Part shown: piece by piece, positions 1-11,600 of the stretch
Position numbering within the stretch: position 1 is the first letter of the stretch
Layout: the number at the start of each line of letters is the position of its first letter
DNA from: Progne subis subis
Lineage: Eukaryota; Chordata; Aves; Passeriformes; Hirundinidae
Reading direction: 5' to 3'
Length of the DNA: 64,000 nucleotides
Assembly: GCA_022316685.1 (NCBI GenBank)
Contig: JAKJHU010000030.1
Location: forward strand, 18,932,893 to 18,996,892
Made by a program: the position numbers and the translations under genes
Notes under the pieces: model-generated
Seen by the model: only the letters and a program-made list of their open reading frames with translations
What the model was told of the DNA's origin: nothing
Database searches by the model: none

Positions 1-1068
1 TACAGTGTAGTCACTTTTCTTATTTTTTGGTTTTTTATGATCTCTTCCCTTTCTGTGGTTGGCAGTTTTATCCTTCCCCGTTCTACTCCTGCTTCCTTCT
101 TTTCTTCCTTGAGATCTTGGAATATAATTTTGGCTGAATACTTTTATAAGAAACTCGAAACAAACCTAAACTCACAAGAAAAGCAAACCAAAAATCTTAA
201 GATTCAAACCTTGAGGTTCAGACTCATTTAAAGCATGGAAACAACATGGAAAATTGCAGTCCAGTGCTCTGAAATTTAGCAGCATTCCCAATTATTGAAA
301 AGAAGGGTTTAGAGCCAGCATGTCAATGTGAAAAAACAGAAGAGGTCCCAGCTTTACCCATCACTATTTCCCCAGGAGTTGATGGAAATACCTGGCTATT
401 TCCTGGGTCTGATCACCCAGCACGAGTTGCCTAATTTTACTTGGGAAGCTGAAGCAGAAAGTGTGACGGTTTTTTCAGTGCCTTATTGTTCTCAACCTGG
501 ACTTAACGATAACTTCGATGTTTTTCAAATATAACAGTCCTTTCCATTGGACTTTGATGTTTGCCATTGTAGGCACTCATTAACCAGTCAGAGCTAATCA
601 TTTGGATACAACTGGTTTTGTTTCTTATCTTGAACATATATTGTGATCATATTTCCTAAGTGTATATAAATGCATGTACACAGCAGAAAAGCAGATCCTG
701 CTAAGTCTTGAAAAAATGCCTCCATTTGCAGGCAACATGCCTCTAGGCCTCCCTTACAGTGCATATTTTTACCACAATTTCTCCTCAAGAGGGGAGAGAG
801 ATCCTGCCAAAGGCTCCTGGAGAACCACAGTAATTCCCAGTCCAGAAGGCAGTGGTGTTCTGTTAGAAAACACTTGTGTCCCTACAAATTGCACATCGTA
901 AAAGCAGGGCTGTGCACATGGAGTTCAGTCAGAAGATACTTTCTGCCATAAAAGCCCGTGTGTGTTGGGGGTCCTCATATCTTTCCCATCCTCCATCAAA
1001 ATGATCAAACTTCACATCCTGGGCCAAGGTTATGGGCTTCTCCCTCGTGGTGTTCTATACTCCAGTAC
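1..1068. other. Intergenic sequence, no gene recognised
   Basis: Only short chance open frames are present. I see no splice-flanked coding segment, RNA gene or repeat family that I recognise before the CR1 that begins near 1069. Confidence 0.6.
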
Positions 1069-1625
1069 AGAATCACAGAATGGTTTGGGTTGGACAGGAC
1101 CTTAAAGATCATCCAGTTCCAGCCCTGTTGTCATGGGCAGGGTCACCTTCCACCAGACCAGATTGCTCAGAGTCTCATCCAGTCTGGCCTTGGACACTTC
1201 CAGGGACGGAGCATCCACAGCTTCTCTGGAGAACCTGTGCCAGTGCCTCACCACCCTCACAGTAAAGAATTTCTTCCTAATATATAATCTAAACATACTC
1301 CTTTCCAGTTGGAAGTAATTTCCTCTTTTTGTGTCACTCCAGGCCATTGTAAAAAGTCCCTCTCCACCTTTATTGTAGGCTCCCTTCAGGTACTGCAAGA
1401 CCACAATCAGGTCATCCCAAAACTTTATCTTTTTCCAGGCTGAGTAATCCAAATTCTCCCAGCCTTTCTATAAAGGAGAGGTGCTCCTTGATCCCTATAA
1501 TCATCCTGGATCCCTCCTCTGGATTCACTCCAAGTCAGTGTCCTTCCTATGCTAGAAGCAGCACGGCAGGTGGGGTCTCAGCAGAGCAGGGCAAGGGGGG
1601 CAAAATCCCCTCCCTCGATGAGCAG
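1069..1625 (-). mobile_element. CR1 LINE fragment (3' part, minus orientation)
   Basis: The block begins with the reverse complement of a CR1 3' end (GAATCACAGAATGGTTTGGG) and continues through hallmark blocks such as CTTAAAGATCATCCAGTTCC, GTGCCAGTGCCTCACCACCC and AAGAATTTCTTCCTAATAT. It ends around GTGGGGTCTCAGCAGAGCAG and AATCCCCTCCCTCGA. This is a 5'-truncated non-LTR element. The open frames in it are decayed remnants. Confidence 0.9.
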
Positions 1626-4600
1626 CTCAAGCAGGGCAGGCAGGAGGCTGTGGATGGGTTGTGAGCAAACAGGACAATTCAGCCTCGCTCGTCCTCCACC
1701 AAGCTCTTCTTGCCAAATTGTCACTAAGAGTGGCAGTGTTATGATTGTTTATGTGCTTAGGAGGAGGCAGCTGGTGCTCTGAGTGATGGCCAGCCCTGTT
1801 GGGGCATTTCAAACATGCCACCATACAGAAATCTGCCCACTGAGGGAGGGGAGATCTGGTTGTGCTCCTGCTGTCTTATTCCATTCTCTTCTCAGTGGCA
1901 GCTCCTGAAAAGGGATCACATGTGTGTCCCGTTATTATTAATAGTAAAGCTAACTGCATTTTTTCCAGTTGAAAGGTTCCATAAAAACTTCCTTGCCCAC
2001 CCCCCTCTTTCTTCAATTTTTTTTTTTTTTAATTAGCAAATGCTTCCTTTTCAATTCAGGGATTCCAGAGAGCAATTTTCACAGCATTATTAAACCAAAC
2101 ATAATAGAAAATACAGATAAATTTGGAGCCCAGATCTGCTTGTCAGGATTATGTTGTATCTGTCCTACAAGAGTGAGTTTATGATCAGCCGGAGGATTGA
2201 ACCTAGCAGTCCACCTAAGCTCTTTCACAGATGATTACAGCAGTGCTGCTGAAAGCAGGATATCAAGGTCCAAGCTAACAAAACTCATCTGAGTGAAGAA
2301 ATGCATAAAGAGCAATGTGACACGATTAAGAGCTGTTCAGGCTTGTCCAGCTACGTGGACTTGCATGATGGATGCAGTGAAGGTGGTGGATCACATCAAT
2401 CGCTAAACCAGAGATGAGTGGACAGGGCTGGCTGCTGCTGGCAGATTGAGTCTGTAAAGTTCTCAGACAATTACCCACCTTCCTACAACCTTCAGTGCTT
2501 AAAGGGGACATAAATGAGTACAAAATATGTTGCCTATGAAGAACTAATAATAATACAAAGAACACAATTGCTGACCTCAGGTTTCAGACAAGGCAAAGAG
2601 GTTTCAGACCACAGGAAAAAATATAGGTATCAATGGCAGATTTATTGTCTGATGGATATCGTTTCAATCACTGAGCTAGGGGAGTACAACAATAATATTT
2701 TCTTACAGCACAATTGCACCATATAATAACCACTTTAAACCTCAAAAGCCACATGTGACTATGAAGACATACAGCTGCAACTCTAAGGCTCGTGCTTTTG
2801 AGATCCTTGGAAATGCCAAGAGAAAGGCAGGACTAGGCTATGCACATGGGCTCAGTTAATTTAGCCAGTGATGACTCAGCTCACGTTGACAAAAGCATTT
2901 GATCAAATTTCCTTTTAGATTGCATCAGCTGTAAAAATATGTATAAATAGACTCCTTTTCTGTGTATATCTTGCCTCTCAGTGGAGAGTTTTGAGATATT
3001 GGGACTTTAGTTCACATTATGATTCTTTCCCACCCCAGACCAATGCAGTAGTGCCAGTAAATCTTTGTATTTCAGATCTGCCCTAAGCTGGAAGTGTGGG
3101 GAGTGTGGTGATGCTTCCTGTTGTTCTTGGATGCAAGCCTTGACTGGTCTGGTCCCAGATTAGATGTTTGATCCTGGACTTCAGTCCTTCACTTGCCAGA
3201 AGTCAGGGGTTTGGAAGCTGGGTGTAGCTCTCATATTGAACTGTCTGTAAATTGGTGCTGAGAGTTTCCAGTGGTGTGTTGCTGTGGGCTGTGCATCCAG
3301 GTTCAACCCCCCAGGCCAAGGTGATGCTCAGGGGGGTCTCAGATGTGGGCTTCCTCCTGCACAGAGGCTGCTGGGTGAGGGAATGCCTCAGTAAGGGGTT
3401 GGACTGCTTTTTGCTTCTGTTTGGAGGATTATATGTTTTGTGTCTCTATTAAAATAAACAAGAATAGCCCCAAGCAGTAGCCAACTCCAGGCAATTTCTC
3501 TCTGTTCCAGAAGCAGAAATTGCAAGACTCAAGCAGCCACTAAATGATGTATCAACAGGACATGATGAGCTCTTTACTTTTACATTTCTTAAACTTATAA
3601 ATATTTGAGCTTAGCTCAGTCATGAGAACATATCTAGGGGAAGGACCACAGCAGCCCAGTACTGGCCAGAAGACCAAAACCTGTGCTCACTCAACTCCTT
3701 TTGTTGCATGAACCATCAATATATAATTCTATTTCTTTTGAATTTTGCTCCTCATACTGTCCATAATGAAGATAGGGGACTGAGTATTGTTTTAGCCAGG
3801 CCACAGGAAATCTGAGATGTTTATTTTTATCCCAGTCCTCCCTTCAAGTTTGAAATTATTTTTCCTGGCAAAATGTGGTTTAAATATTCTGTTTAATGAA
3901 AGAAAAAAAAAAAAAAATCCCGATCACACATGATATTTTTCTTTGGAAAGTGGCTAAAGCCCATTATTTTGTTCTATCTTCCTGCTACATGGTGAGGGTT
4001 CACAGTGAGGTAGTGTTCTACCATATCAGATTTCACAGAGAAAGTGAACTTTGAGGGCTTTAGAAACTTTTTCCATTTTCAAACTACAAAATTGTCCTCT
4101 GGTATGTCATTTCTCAGAACAGGATAACAAAAAGTTTTGGACATGCTGTTGAAAAAACTTCATCTTTCACATAATGAATTTCTGTGCACTGATTAGTTCA
4201 CTGATAGAAAGAAATTTACCTTTTATGCAAAAACTGTGTCTTTGGATGTGGAGGCTTCTCAAGCAGGCACAGGATAATCAAAGTCCATTTCTTTGCCTCT
4301 TGTCAAGTGCCAGGTTCATTTTAAGTCCAGGAGCAGCACTTGCAGTGAAAGAAGTTGTCCCTGTAGAGATGGAAACAACATTCTGAGTGTTTTAGTAAAA
4401 TTTCAGAAGGCTTCAAGCATCAGCACCTTGTTACCTAGAAGTCGTTTCATACCTTTTCTATGTAGCCTCTCGTAGGCAGCTCCACACAGCTCTGGCTCTT
4501 CCTCTCCTTCTTTTCTTTTTGCAGTTCCAGCTCACTTCTTCCTGTCCCTAGCACAGCCACCTAACCCTATCTGTTCCTGGAATGACTAGCTTACCTCTTC

Positions 4601-5269
4601 TGTCCCCTGGGCAAGCTCCTGTCCCTTCCACCTCACAGCAGAGCCAGCAGACTCCAAATGACTCCTTACCAGCAATCTCACTCTTCATCACACTCTTTAC
4701 ATCTGTGAAGGTAAGGCTGTTCCCACTCTTTGGTAATTAACACAGCTGCAATATATGGGAGGGAAGATTGCCTTTAGCAATATCTCTATCTGTGTTCCCT
4801 CAGGAAGTGGCCTTTACCAGAGCTGAGAGGGGGTGCTGTCACTGGCCCTTATTTGGGGGTGTTTGCTGTGCCCTGGCAAGGCAAAGCTTTTTTTCTCAGC
4901 AGGATGGGTACTTGCACAGCCTGTGCTGTCTCTTGATTTTCTCCTTGGTGACCTGTTGACATTGTCTGGCAAAACTCACCTCTCCTCCAGCTGCTCAGCA
5001 GCTCAACCCCATCACACATCACCCTCTACCCCAGATGAGCTCGTTTGGTTTCAGCAACCACTGAAGACCTTCACAACAGACTTGGGGTGCTGGCAAATGG
5101 AGATGTTAGATATTAAACTACATATTGGTAACGCTGGAACAGAACCTGAGAGTCGTGGCACACTGAACCATATTCCCAAGGGATTTGCTCCACGGACTAT
5201 AGAATACAAAACAGCCAAATAAGACCAAAGATCACAAAACCAATGAATCACAACTCCAAGCTCTCTCTG

Positions 5270-5475
5270 GTTTAACATTAATTAATTATTTTATGTACAG
5301 TGGTAGTGATTAAACATAATTGGAGCACTTGTACAAGGGAATATACTGTAGGTTACTAATTAAAATCCTCTGAAGAAAACAGGGATGAAGACTAGATCAC
5401 AGTAATCAGTGAGCATCTGATTAAAGAGCAAAGTCAGCTTGGAAATGATTAATTTCAGGCTGGCATCCAGTCAAA
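5270..5475. promoter_or_regulatory. Candidate homeodomain-site-rich non-coding element
   Basis: About 200 bp contains a dense set of TAAT/ATTA cores (ATTAATTAATTA, GTGATTAAAC, ACTAATTAAAA, AGTAATCAG, CTGATTAAAG, ATGATTAATT). This is common in vertebrate developmental enhancers, but AT-rich DNA can also produce it by chance. Conservation cannot be judged here. Confidence 0.2.
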
Positions 5476-5521
5476 GCAAGCCAAAGGAGAAAGAAATTTG
5501 AAGGTGATTATTCATGCTGCC

Positions 5522-5628
5522 TTTTTTTTTTTCAATATAGTGTGTGTGTGTGTGTTTTGTGTTTGTTTTTTTTGTTTTTGTTTTTGTTTTTGTTTTGGGG
5601 GGGGAGGGGGGTGTTTTTGTTTTTTTTA
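5522..5628. repeat. Low-complexity T/G block with short (TG)n and a G8-A-G6 run
   Basis: The block runs: T11, then (TG)7 at 5541-5554, then TTTTTG units, then eight G, one A and six G at 5597-5611, then more T. This is simple sequence, not coding. Confidence 0.85.
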
Positions 5629-7782
5629 GAAAAACAGAGTGAAGAAAGAGGATGGGCCATGGAGACACAAAGGACATTGGTCTGGCCGGTCTCAATGAAA
5701 CTGATTTCTGAGTGTCTCCTGTATAGCCAAACCCCACCACTGAGAAAAGCAAGGAGCTTCCCACAATGTAAGTCTTGATGAATTTTGGATTTCAAATTAT
5801 ATTGAGCTGCTTCTGAGCAGAAGTTTAAATGGGACAGCATTTAAATGTTATATCCGTGAAAAGCTTGAAGTGCCAGAACTTCTTTGTGACTTCAGATGCA
5901 ACAAAATGATTTTGATGCTTCTCTTGGACTGTTCTTCCGCTTGCTCTTATCACCAATACATGGAAAGGACCTTTAATCTTTAAAAAAACACCAGTAGCCA
6001 CTCTAAATTGTGGCTGCACAGTGCTGAAGACAGGCTTTTACTGTAGGTTACTATAAACCCTCCCATTGATTAAATCAGTGTCAAGAGTGAAACAATGTGA
6101 CAGCCCTCTGGTCAGGTGAGTCTATTCAATGAAAAACAGCTATAAATATACATAGAAAAATTTCACATGAAGACTTAGGAAGTGGGCGAGTTGTGATGTT
6201 GACAATTGAGAGTCAGATGTTTTTCCCATTTACTGCTGAGACAGCTGAGTTCTAATGCAGAGTTGGGAAAAGCCAGAGTAGCTGGACATTGTCTCTTTTT
6301 TATCCTCAGTGTGACTTAAAAGTGGAATTCTTCTCTACTAAAAAGCACAAATATCATTTGTAGCAATGCAGAAGCACCTATGCAAGACCATCCCTCCCAT
6401 CCTCAGAGGAAGTGTCTAAGAGGGGGTGGATTGTTCTCCCATGTGTTAATTTTCTCCACTGGTTACAGAGGGAGAGTATAAGATCAGTTTACATTACCTA
6501 TCATAAGTTTAGGTGGACAAAATTAGACAATCCCATCCTTGAAACTGCTTTTAAGAACAACAGGAAGAGGTAATCTGAGCCCCTTTTATGAGAGTAGATA
6601 TTATAGTGAGACCTCACACCTGGCTTATAAGAGGTTTGTGGAAAGCCTTTCCCTGCTCTTGCTTAAAACGTCCAAGCATCCCACTCGGTGAGAAGCACAT
6701 CCCACTCTGCACGTCCACAGGAAGAACTGCACTGTGCCACCCAAAGGGGGCCATCCTCCAGCACTTTTGTCACTCCTGGGAAAGCCAGATCACGGGGCTG
6801 TGGCTGTGACTGCTAGGCATGACCTCAGAACTAATTAAAAATCAGGATTCAATTAGTTGTAAGTTCCAAATATCTTGTAAAGCAATGAAGCATCTCTTCA
6901 CTAAAATACAAAAAATAAAGGCAAGCCCCAGTGATTATGGTAATATTTGCTTGTGCCTGTATTGTTACTGCCAAGAAAAACCAATCTGAGGGTTTTGCAT
7001 GAGGCTGCCAGCGCTTGGACTGTTTTCTGTTGTGCATCAAGGAGGTGTGTGGATTTTTTGTATCCTCCATAAAGCTCAACTTCACTCTCAAAAAGCCCCA
7101 GCTTGTTCCAGTTGCCCTTGTAGGTGCAGTGGTGCCCTGCACTCAGGAAACAGCAGGTGAGTGCTGTGTCCTGACCAAGGAGTGTCCATCTGGAGGCTCC
7201 ACCTGGATGCCATGGAGGTGCTGGAGGTGCAGCATCAGCTCACACCAACACGTTCCTCCAAGTGCCACCTCCGTTGTCTTCTGAGCTCTGTGGGGACAGT
7301 GTCACACAGAAACTGTGTATGAAGGGCTGCCAAGAGTTTGGTGCAGCTCCTCCTGGAAGGATCTGTTGGGGAAACCTCCTACCATGGTCATATTGAGTAG
7401 AATTAGGCTGCTCAGAATCCTTCAGAAGTATTTTTGTGTCCCTTCCTTTTGCAGTGAGCACAGAATTCCCTTCTCCTCCCACTCCCACTCTATGGTATTT
7501 GCATGGATGCTTCAGATGAGGGTTTTATTAGATGTTGTCTGTATTAAAAAATCACCCAACAGTATCTATAAATGCAATAAAAGTTAAGAAAGAGGGAAAA
7601 AAAAGTAAACTTTTATTTGGATAAAATCAGAAAAAGACTTATAGTTTATAATTAGACTGAATTCTATGTCTTATCTGAAGTTGTAAAGAAGAATTTTCTT
7701 CACACTTTCAAAGAGGTGAACAAATTTGAACAAGAAAGAATGGCAGTTTGATAATTTGTGATTTTTTTTTGACAATAGAATT

Positions 7783-7789
7783 AGTTGCT
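7783..7789 (+). repeat. Candidate 5' target-site duplication (AGTTGCT) of the solo LTR
   Basis: AGTTGCT lies directly before the TGTGGTG start of the LTR and recurs at 8476-8482, just after the LTR end. Confidence 0.55.
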
Positions 7790-8473
7790 TGTGGTGGTGC
7801 GAGAATTGTTTTATTAGGTTTTTAAAACAAGTTTTATGTTATAGTTCATTTCACTGTATCCCCAGTTCTGTAACCCTTTTGTGTTTTCTGTATAACAAGG
7901 TGTTTTGTGTCATTCCTCCCACCCCTCACGTGACTTGTAACATCCCCTCTGCCCCCCTTCGCTCTGGGGCAGCCTGTCTATCACTCTGGGATCCCTCCCA
8001 GATTGTAAAATCTCAGGGAGAGGGCTTCAGGTGATAGGTCCCCTGGGGGAATTCCTTTGGCTCTGGATTTTAGTGGTCCAAGGCTTGGGGGTGGGCACAC
8101 CTTGTTACCCCCTGGATCCCCTGATTTGTTGTCTTGTTGTAACCCCCCTGGAACCCTTCCCCCGCTTATAAGGTGGAGGAGGGAGATTCAACCTCTCTCT
8201 TCTCTTGGTCTCTGGCCTCTCTGGCCTGAGGCTTGGACCAGCTGTGGACTTCCCGCAGCTGGGCCTGAATAAACATCTTTTAACCAGCTGAGAGCCAGCC
8301 TTTTCTTACTGCCACTGCTGCCACGACACTATTTGGTCCAGCTGCTGCTGGGAAGCCGACCAGCAGGTGAAGATAACCTGCGTGCATATCCGAACTGGGA
8401 ACTTCTGTAGCTGTGCTGACCAGAGATAGCCGGAGGTCAGCGCCCGCCCGGTGCAGGGACAGAACAAGCTACA
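7790..8473 (+). mobile_element. Solo LTR of an endogenous retrovirus (copy 1 of a family of two here)
   Basis: It starts TGTGGTG and ends CTACA, about 684 bp. It is alignable over its length with 52663-53358 (for example GTTTTATGTTAT.GTTCATT.CACTGT and CTCTGGGGCA.CCTGTCT). Promoter-like TTATAA is at 8166-8171 and AATAAA at 8268-8273, so U3, R and U5 run in the plus direction, with a long U5. No viral gene follows, so it is a solo LTR left by recombination. The family is not named with confidence; it resembles avian ERV LTRs. Confidence 0.82.
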
Positions 8474-8475
8474 AG

Positions 8476-8482
8476 AGTTGCT
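8476..8482 (+). repeat. Candidate 3' target-site duplication (AGTTGCT)
   Basis: It matches 7783-7789. Two extra bases (AG) lie between the LTR's terminal ACA and this repeat, so the exact LTR end or the duplication length is uncertain. Confidence 0.5.
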
Positions 8483-8558
8483 TAAATACATTTTGTTTTA
8501 ATATTTATTTTGTTTCATTTAAAGTATATTGAACACCGAATTTTCAAGTCCACAGGCC

Positions 8559-8617
8559 AAAAAAAAAAAAAAAAACCAAAAAAAAAACCCCAAACAAACA
8601 AGCAAACAAAAAACCCA
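8559..8617. repeat. A-rich low-complexity tract
   Basis: A run of 17 A is followed by CCAAAA and CAAACAAA units, about 75 bp beyond the solo LTR. Confidence 0.85.
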
Positions 8618-11600
8618 GGAAAATTCAAGCATGCTAAGAATCCAAATGGCCATATTAAAATTAAAGGTGGACATGAACTGTAAATATTTTGACCCTTTAT
8701 TTCAACAGAGAAGCCTCAGAGAAAATATTCTGAAATTTTAATTCCTTGACCTAAATATGATTTGAAGGACTCTTATATCCCAAACACTTAGACTGGAGTA
8801 AATTTGTGTTTAGGGTCATAAAATGATAGAATCATTTATGTCAGAAAATTTGTTACCTGTGAGGAGAAACTGACCCCCAGCTCACTACAACCTTCTTTCA
8901 GAGAGTTGTGGAGAGCGATAAGCTCACTTTTTAAAAGAGGTGACCACACTTGGTTTTGAGAGGGGTCTGATCTTTTCAGGAAGATGGTGTCATCAGCACA
9001 AAAAATGGAACAGGATGCTCAGGAAGTGAGCTAGTGGCCAACACAGTTTCAAAAGTGAGTGAAGACGAGGAACAGGATCCCTGATGGCTTGGACAGGGCA
9101 GCTGAGTGCGTGTGCGGAAGCTGAGGAGTACACTGATTAATTGGGTGGTGACTGAGTGTTATTGAACATCCATGCCGAAGGGTCATGAAAAATTTTAGGT
9201 GTAGTGTTTTGAGTGTATCCTTGAAGCAGTCCATGCCTAAAAGTAGAGCATGACAGCAATTGAACCTAGAATTGACTGACCAGAGGATGTAAAAACATTT
9301 CATTTCGGTGTCTGAGAGCTGCACAAAAACACAGGGAGTAAACAATTTTCAGTGAAGGATTAAGATGACCCAAGGCTCCAACAAATGCCTGACAAGATTA
9401 AATTTGATTTTTCTTTCCTGAGGTCGAGTTGTTCTTTGTTCCAGTAAATTTATTAATCACGTTCACCTCCTCAAAGATGTATTTTATGTACACTCTCCAT
9501 GCACTGCAGCTAAGCCCAAGTCATCCTTTAATATTGTATCATGTATCAATGGACAACTCCTTGTGTGACCAGTGAATGACCTCCAACTTTACCCCAAATA
9601 AGTATGAAGTTTTTATCTCTGTGGCAAGAGCATTTACTATTATTAGTGCCTCAGAAATGTTGCTTTTGTTGCATATTTATGTATGGTACAGGCAGAAGGG
9701 TGTAGCAGGTACGTGTGCATACTCATGTGTGTGCATGCAAGGGAACTCTTAAAATTAATTGCCTTGGCACACAAAACTCTGGATCTGTTTACATTCCTGA
9801 GGCAAATTCCTTAATATATCTGTAGTTAAACTGTTTCACAGCCTCTAAATGTGTGGCTTTGGTATGCTACCCACCTTCCCTGCCCAGGGAAGAGCTGGGA
9901 ACATTTAGTGCCTGCTGAGAATAAACGTGCCCCTGATATAATCACAGCAGCAATGTGTGAATATGCTCTGCTGATGCTACTTAATACTGAGGATAATGTA
10001 TTGGATTTTCTGCATATTATCTTAATATAGCACAGAAAGGGGAAATTGTTTGGTTTGGAGTATGGAGAAGTGGGCAGAGGGAGGAGCAGCGAGGGGAGTG
10101 GGGAGTGTTTAAAAAGCTTCACTAATGACCTTGGTGCTGTTGCGGGGGGGGGCTCCCACTCACATCAGGAGTTATGCTGAGTGTTTGAATTGAGCAAGAT
10201 TTGCCCAATATTGTCAGATAATGTGCAGTGTTACGGGCTGGGCAATGCTCATTCAAGATAACAGTGAGAAGTGGTTGCACTCCTTCAGGAGGGCGAGTGG
10301 GGAGTTTCTTCCCCAGCCCTTGAGGCCATATCAGAGTCATTCCCAGCGACCTTTCAAGGCCAAAAGTATTAACTGTAAGATAAAGGTTTGGAAACCAGCC
10401 TTGATCATGGATGATTTTCCCCAGTAACCTGAGAGCTGACTCTCTTCCACAGGGGTTTGTGGTTTGGGATGGAGCAGTCCTGTGAGAGCCACATGACTGA
10501 AGTGGTCCATCTGCATAGCTGGAAAGTATGCAGCACATGAGGAAAGGGGCTTATGTGTTCTCCTGGTTCTGCTATATGAGAAAAAAAAAATAATAAAAAA
10601 ATAAAAAGGTCTGGAGAAGATGGAACAGAAGAATATCTACAGCTCCAAATACAGTGGCTCAAAGAAAGTGCAGGAGACAGATCCTTTGGGCAGAGTGGTG
10701 GGATTGAAAGGCAAGCACGGATCTGCATCCCTTCTTTTCCGGCTGCTCTTACTTTGATTACCTCTGGTAGGAATAGGATCTTGTTCCCCCATCGATGTCA
10801 CAGAGCACATCCTCCCTTTCTCCAAAGTTGTCTGGTAAAGCCAGTAGTAACATGTTACACCTGCTCAACAGAATATATGCATGCATCTGTTTTCTTTGCC
10901 AAGGTAAAGATGCCATCAAAAGAGTCAGTTATGCAAGAGACATTTTGAATGGCAGAGCAAGGTACTGCTGTAAATTATCTTATTCAATTTACCACTGATT
11001 TTCTGCTGTTGGAAGCTGGTACTTGGGAATGTGATGTTCACCAAGATGGTGAATCACTGGAGTTTATGCAACAATTGCTTTACATAACACCTTTCCTGCT
11101 TTTTAAAGTAAAATAAAGAAATTAAGAAATTAAGAAATCACTTTAGCAACAAATTTTGGGAGGGGCTGGGGGGTAGAGGAATGTCATTTATCTTTAAGGT
11201 TCCTTTTTGTTTTAGCTTTTTGTAAAATTAACACTTTTTTACTTGGTGTTAGTTATTTTCATATGGTAGAGCTCAGAAGCTCACACTCTGTAGAGAGGGC
11301 TCTCCAGCATCTCTCCACTCTCTGGTTGCCACACTCACCATTGCAAAGGAGCTGGGGCTTCTGCTTGTGGTTACAGCCCCAAGCTTCTTCAGCAGCTCCC
11401 TGTGCCTCTCTGACCCCAGCCTGCTGCCCTTTCCACTGATGATGATGAAAATTGAGACAGATTAAATGTTACCTGCACACAGTGATCACATCTTGGAAGA
11501 GCACCATGGGAAGAGTCATCAGCCGTAGAAACAACACCACACAAGGAAAACAAGCCTTCATCAGTGATGGAAATCAACAGCTCTGATGGACCCTAAATGT

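Larger units (their letters stand above)
1626..7782. other. Intergenic sequence with low-complexity tracts, no gene recognised
   Basis: About 6.2 kb without a supportable gene. It contains a T/G-rich low-complexity block at 5522-5628, an A-run near 3901-3917, an AP-1 site with a downstream TATA-like box around 2872-2950, and an ATTA-rich stretch at 5270-5475 that may be regulatory. The open frames are short and resemble nothing I know. Confidence 0.55.

Noticed and set aside
1102..1452. 116-residue open frame on the minus strand
   Set aside because: It lies within a 5'-truncated CR1 3' region and is a by-product of the repeat, not a gene.
3270..3345. tRNA-like B-box (GGTTCAACCCC) near 3300
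   Set aside because: No A-box at the right distance and no cloverleaf can be drawn around it.
8306..8491. Possible retroviral leader or coding start after the first LTR
   Set aside because: The related second copy ends at the same point, and nothing retroviral follows either copy. This stretch is better read as the distal part of the LTR.
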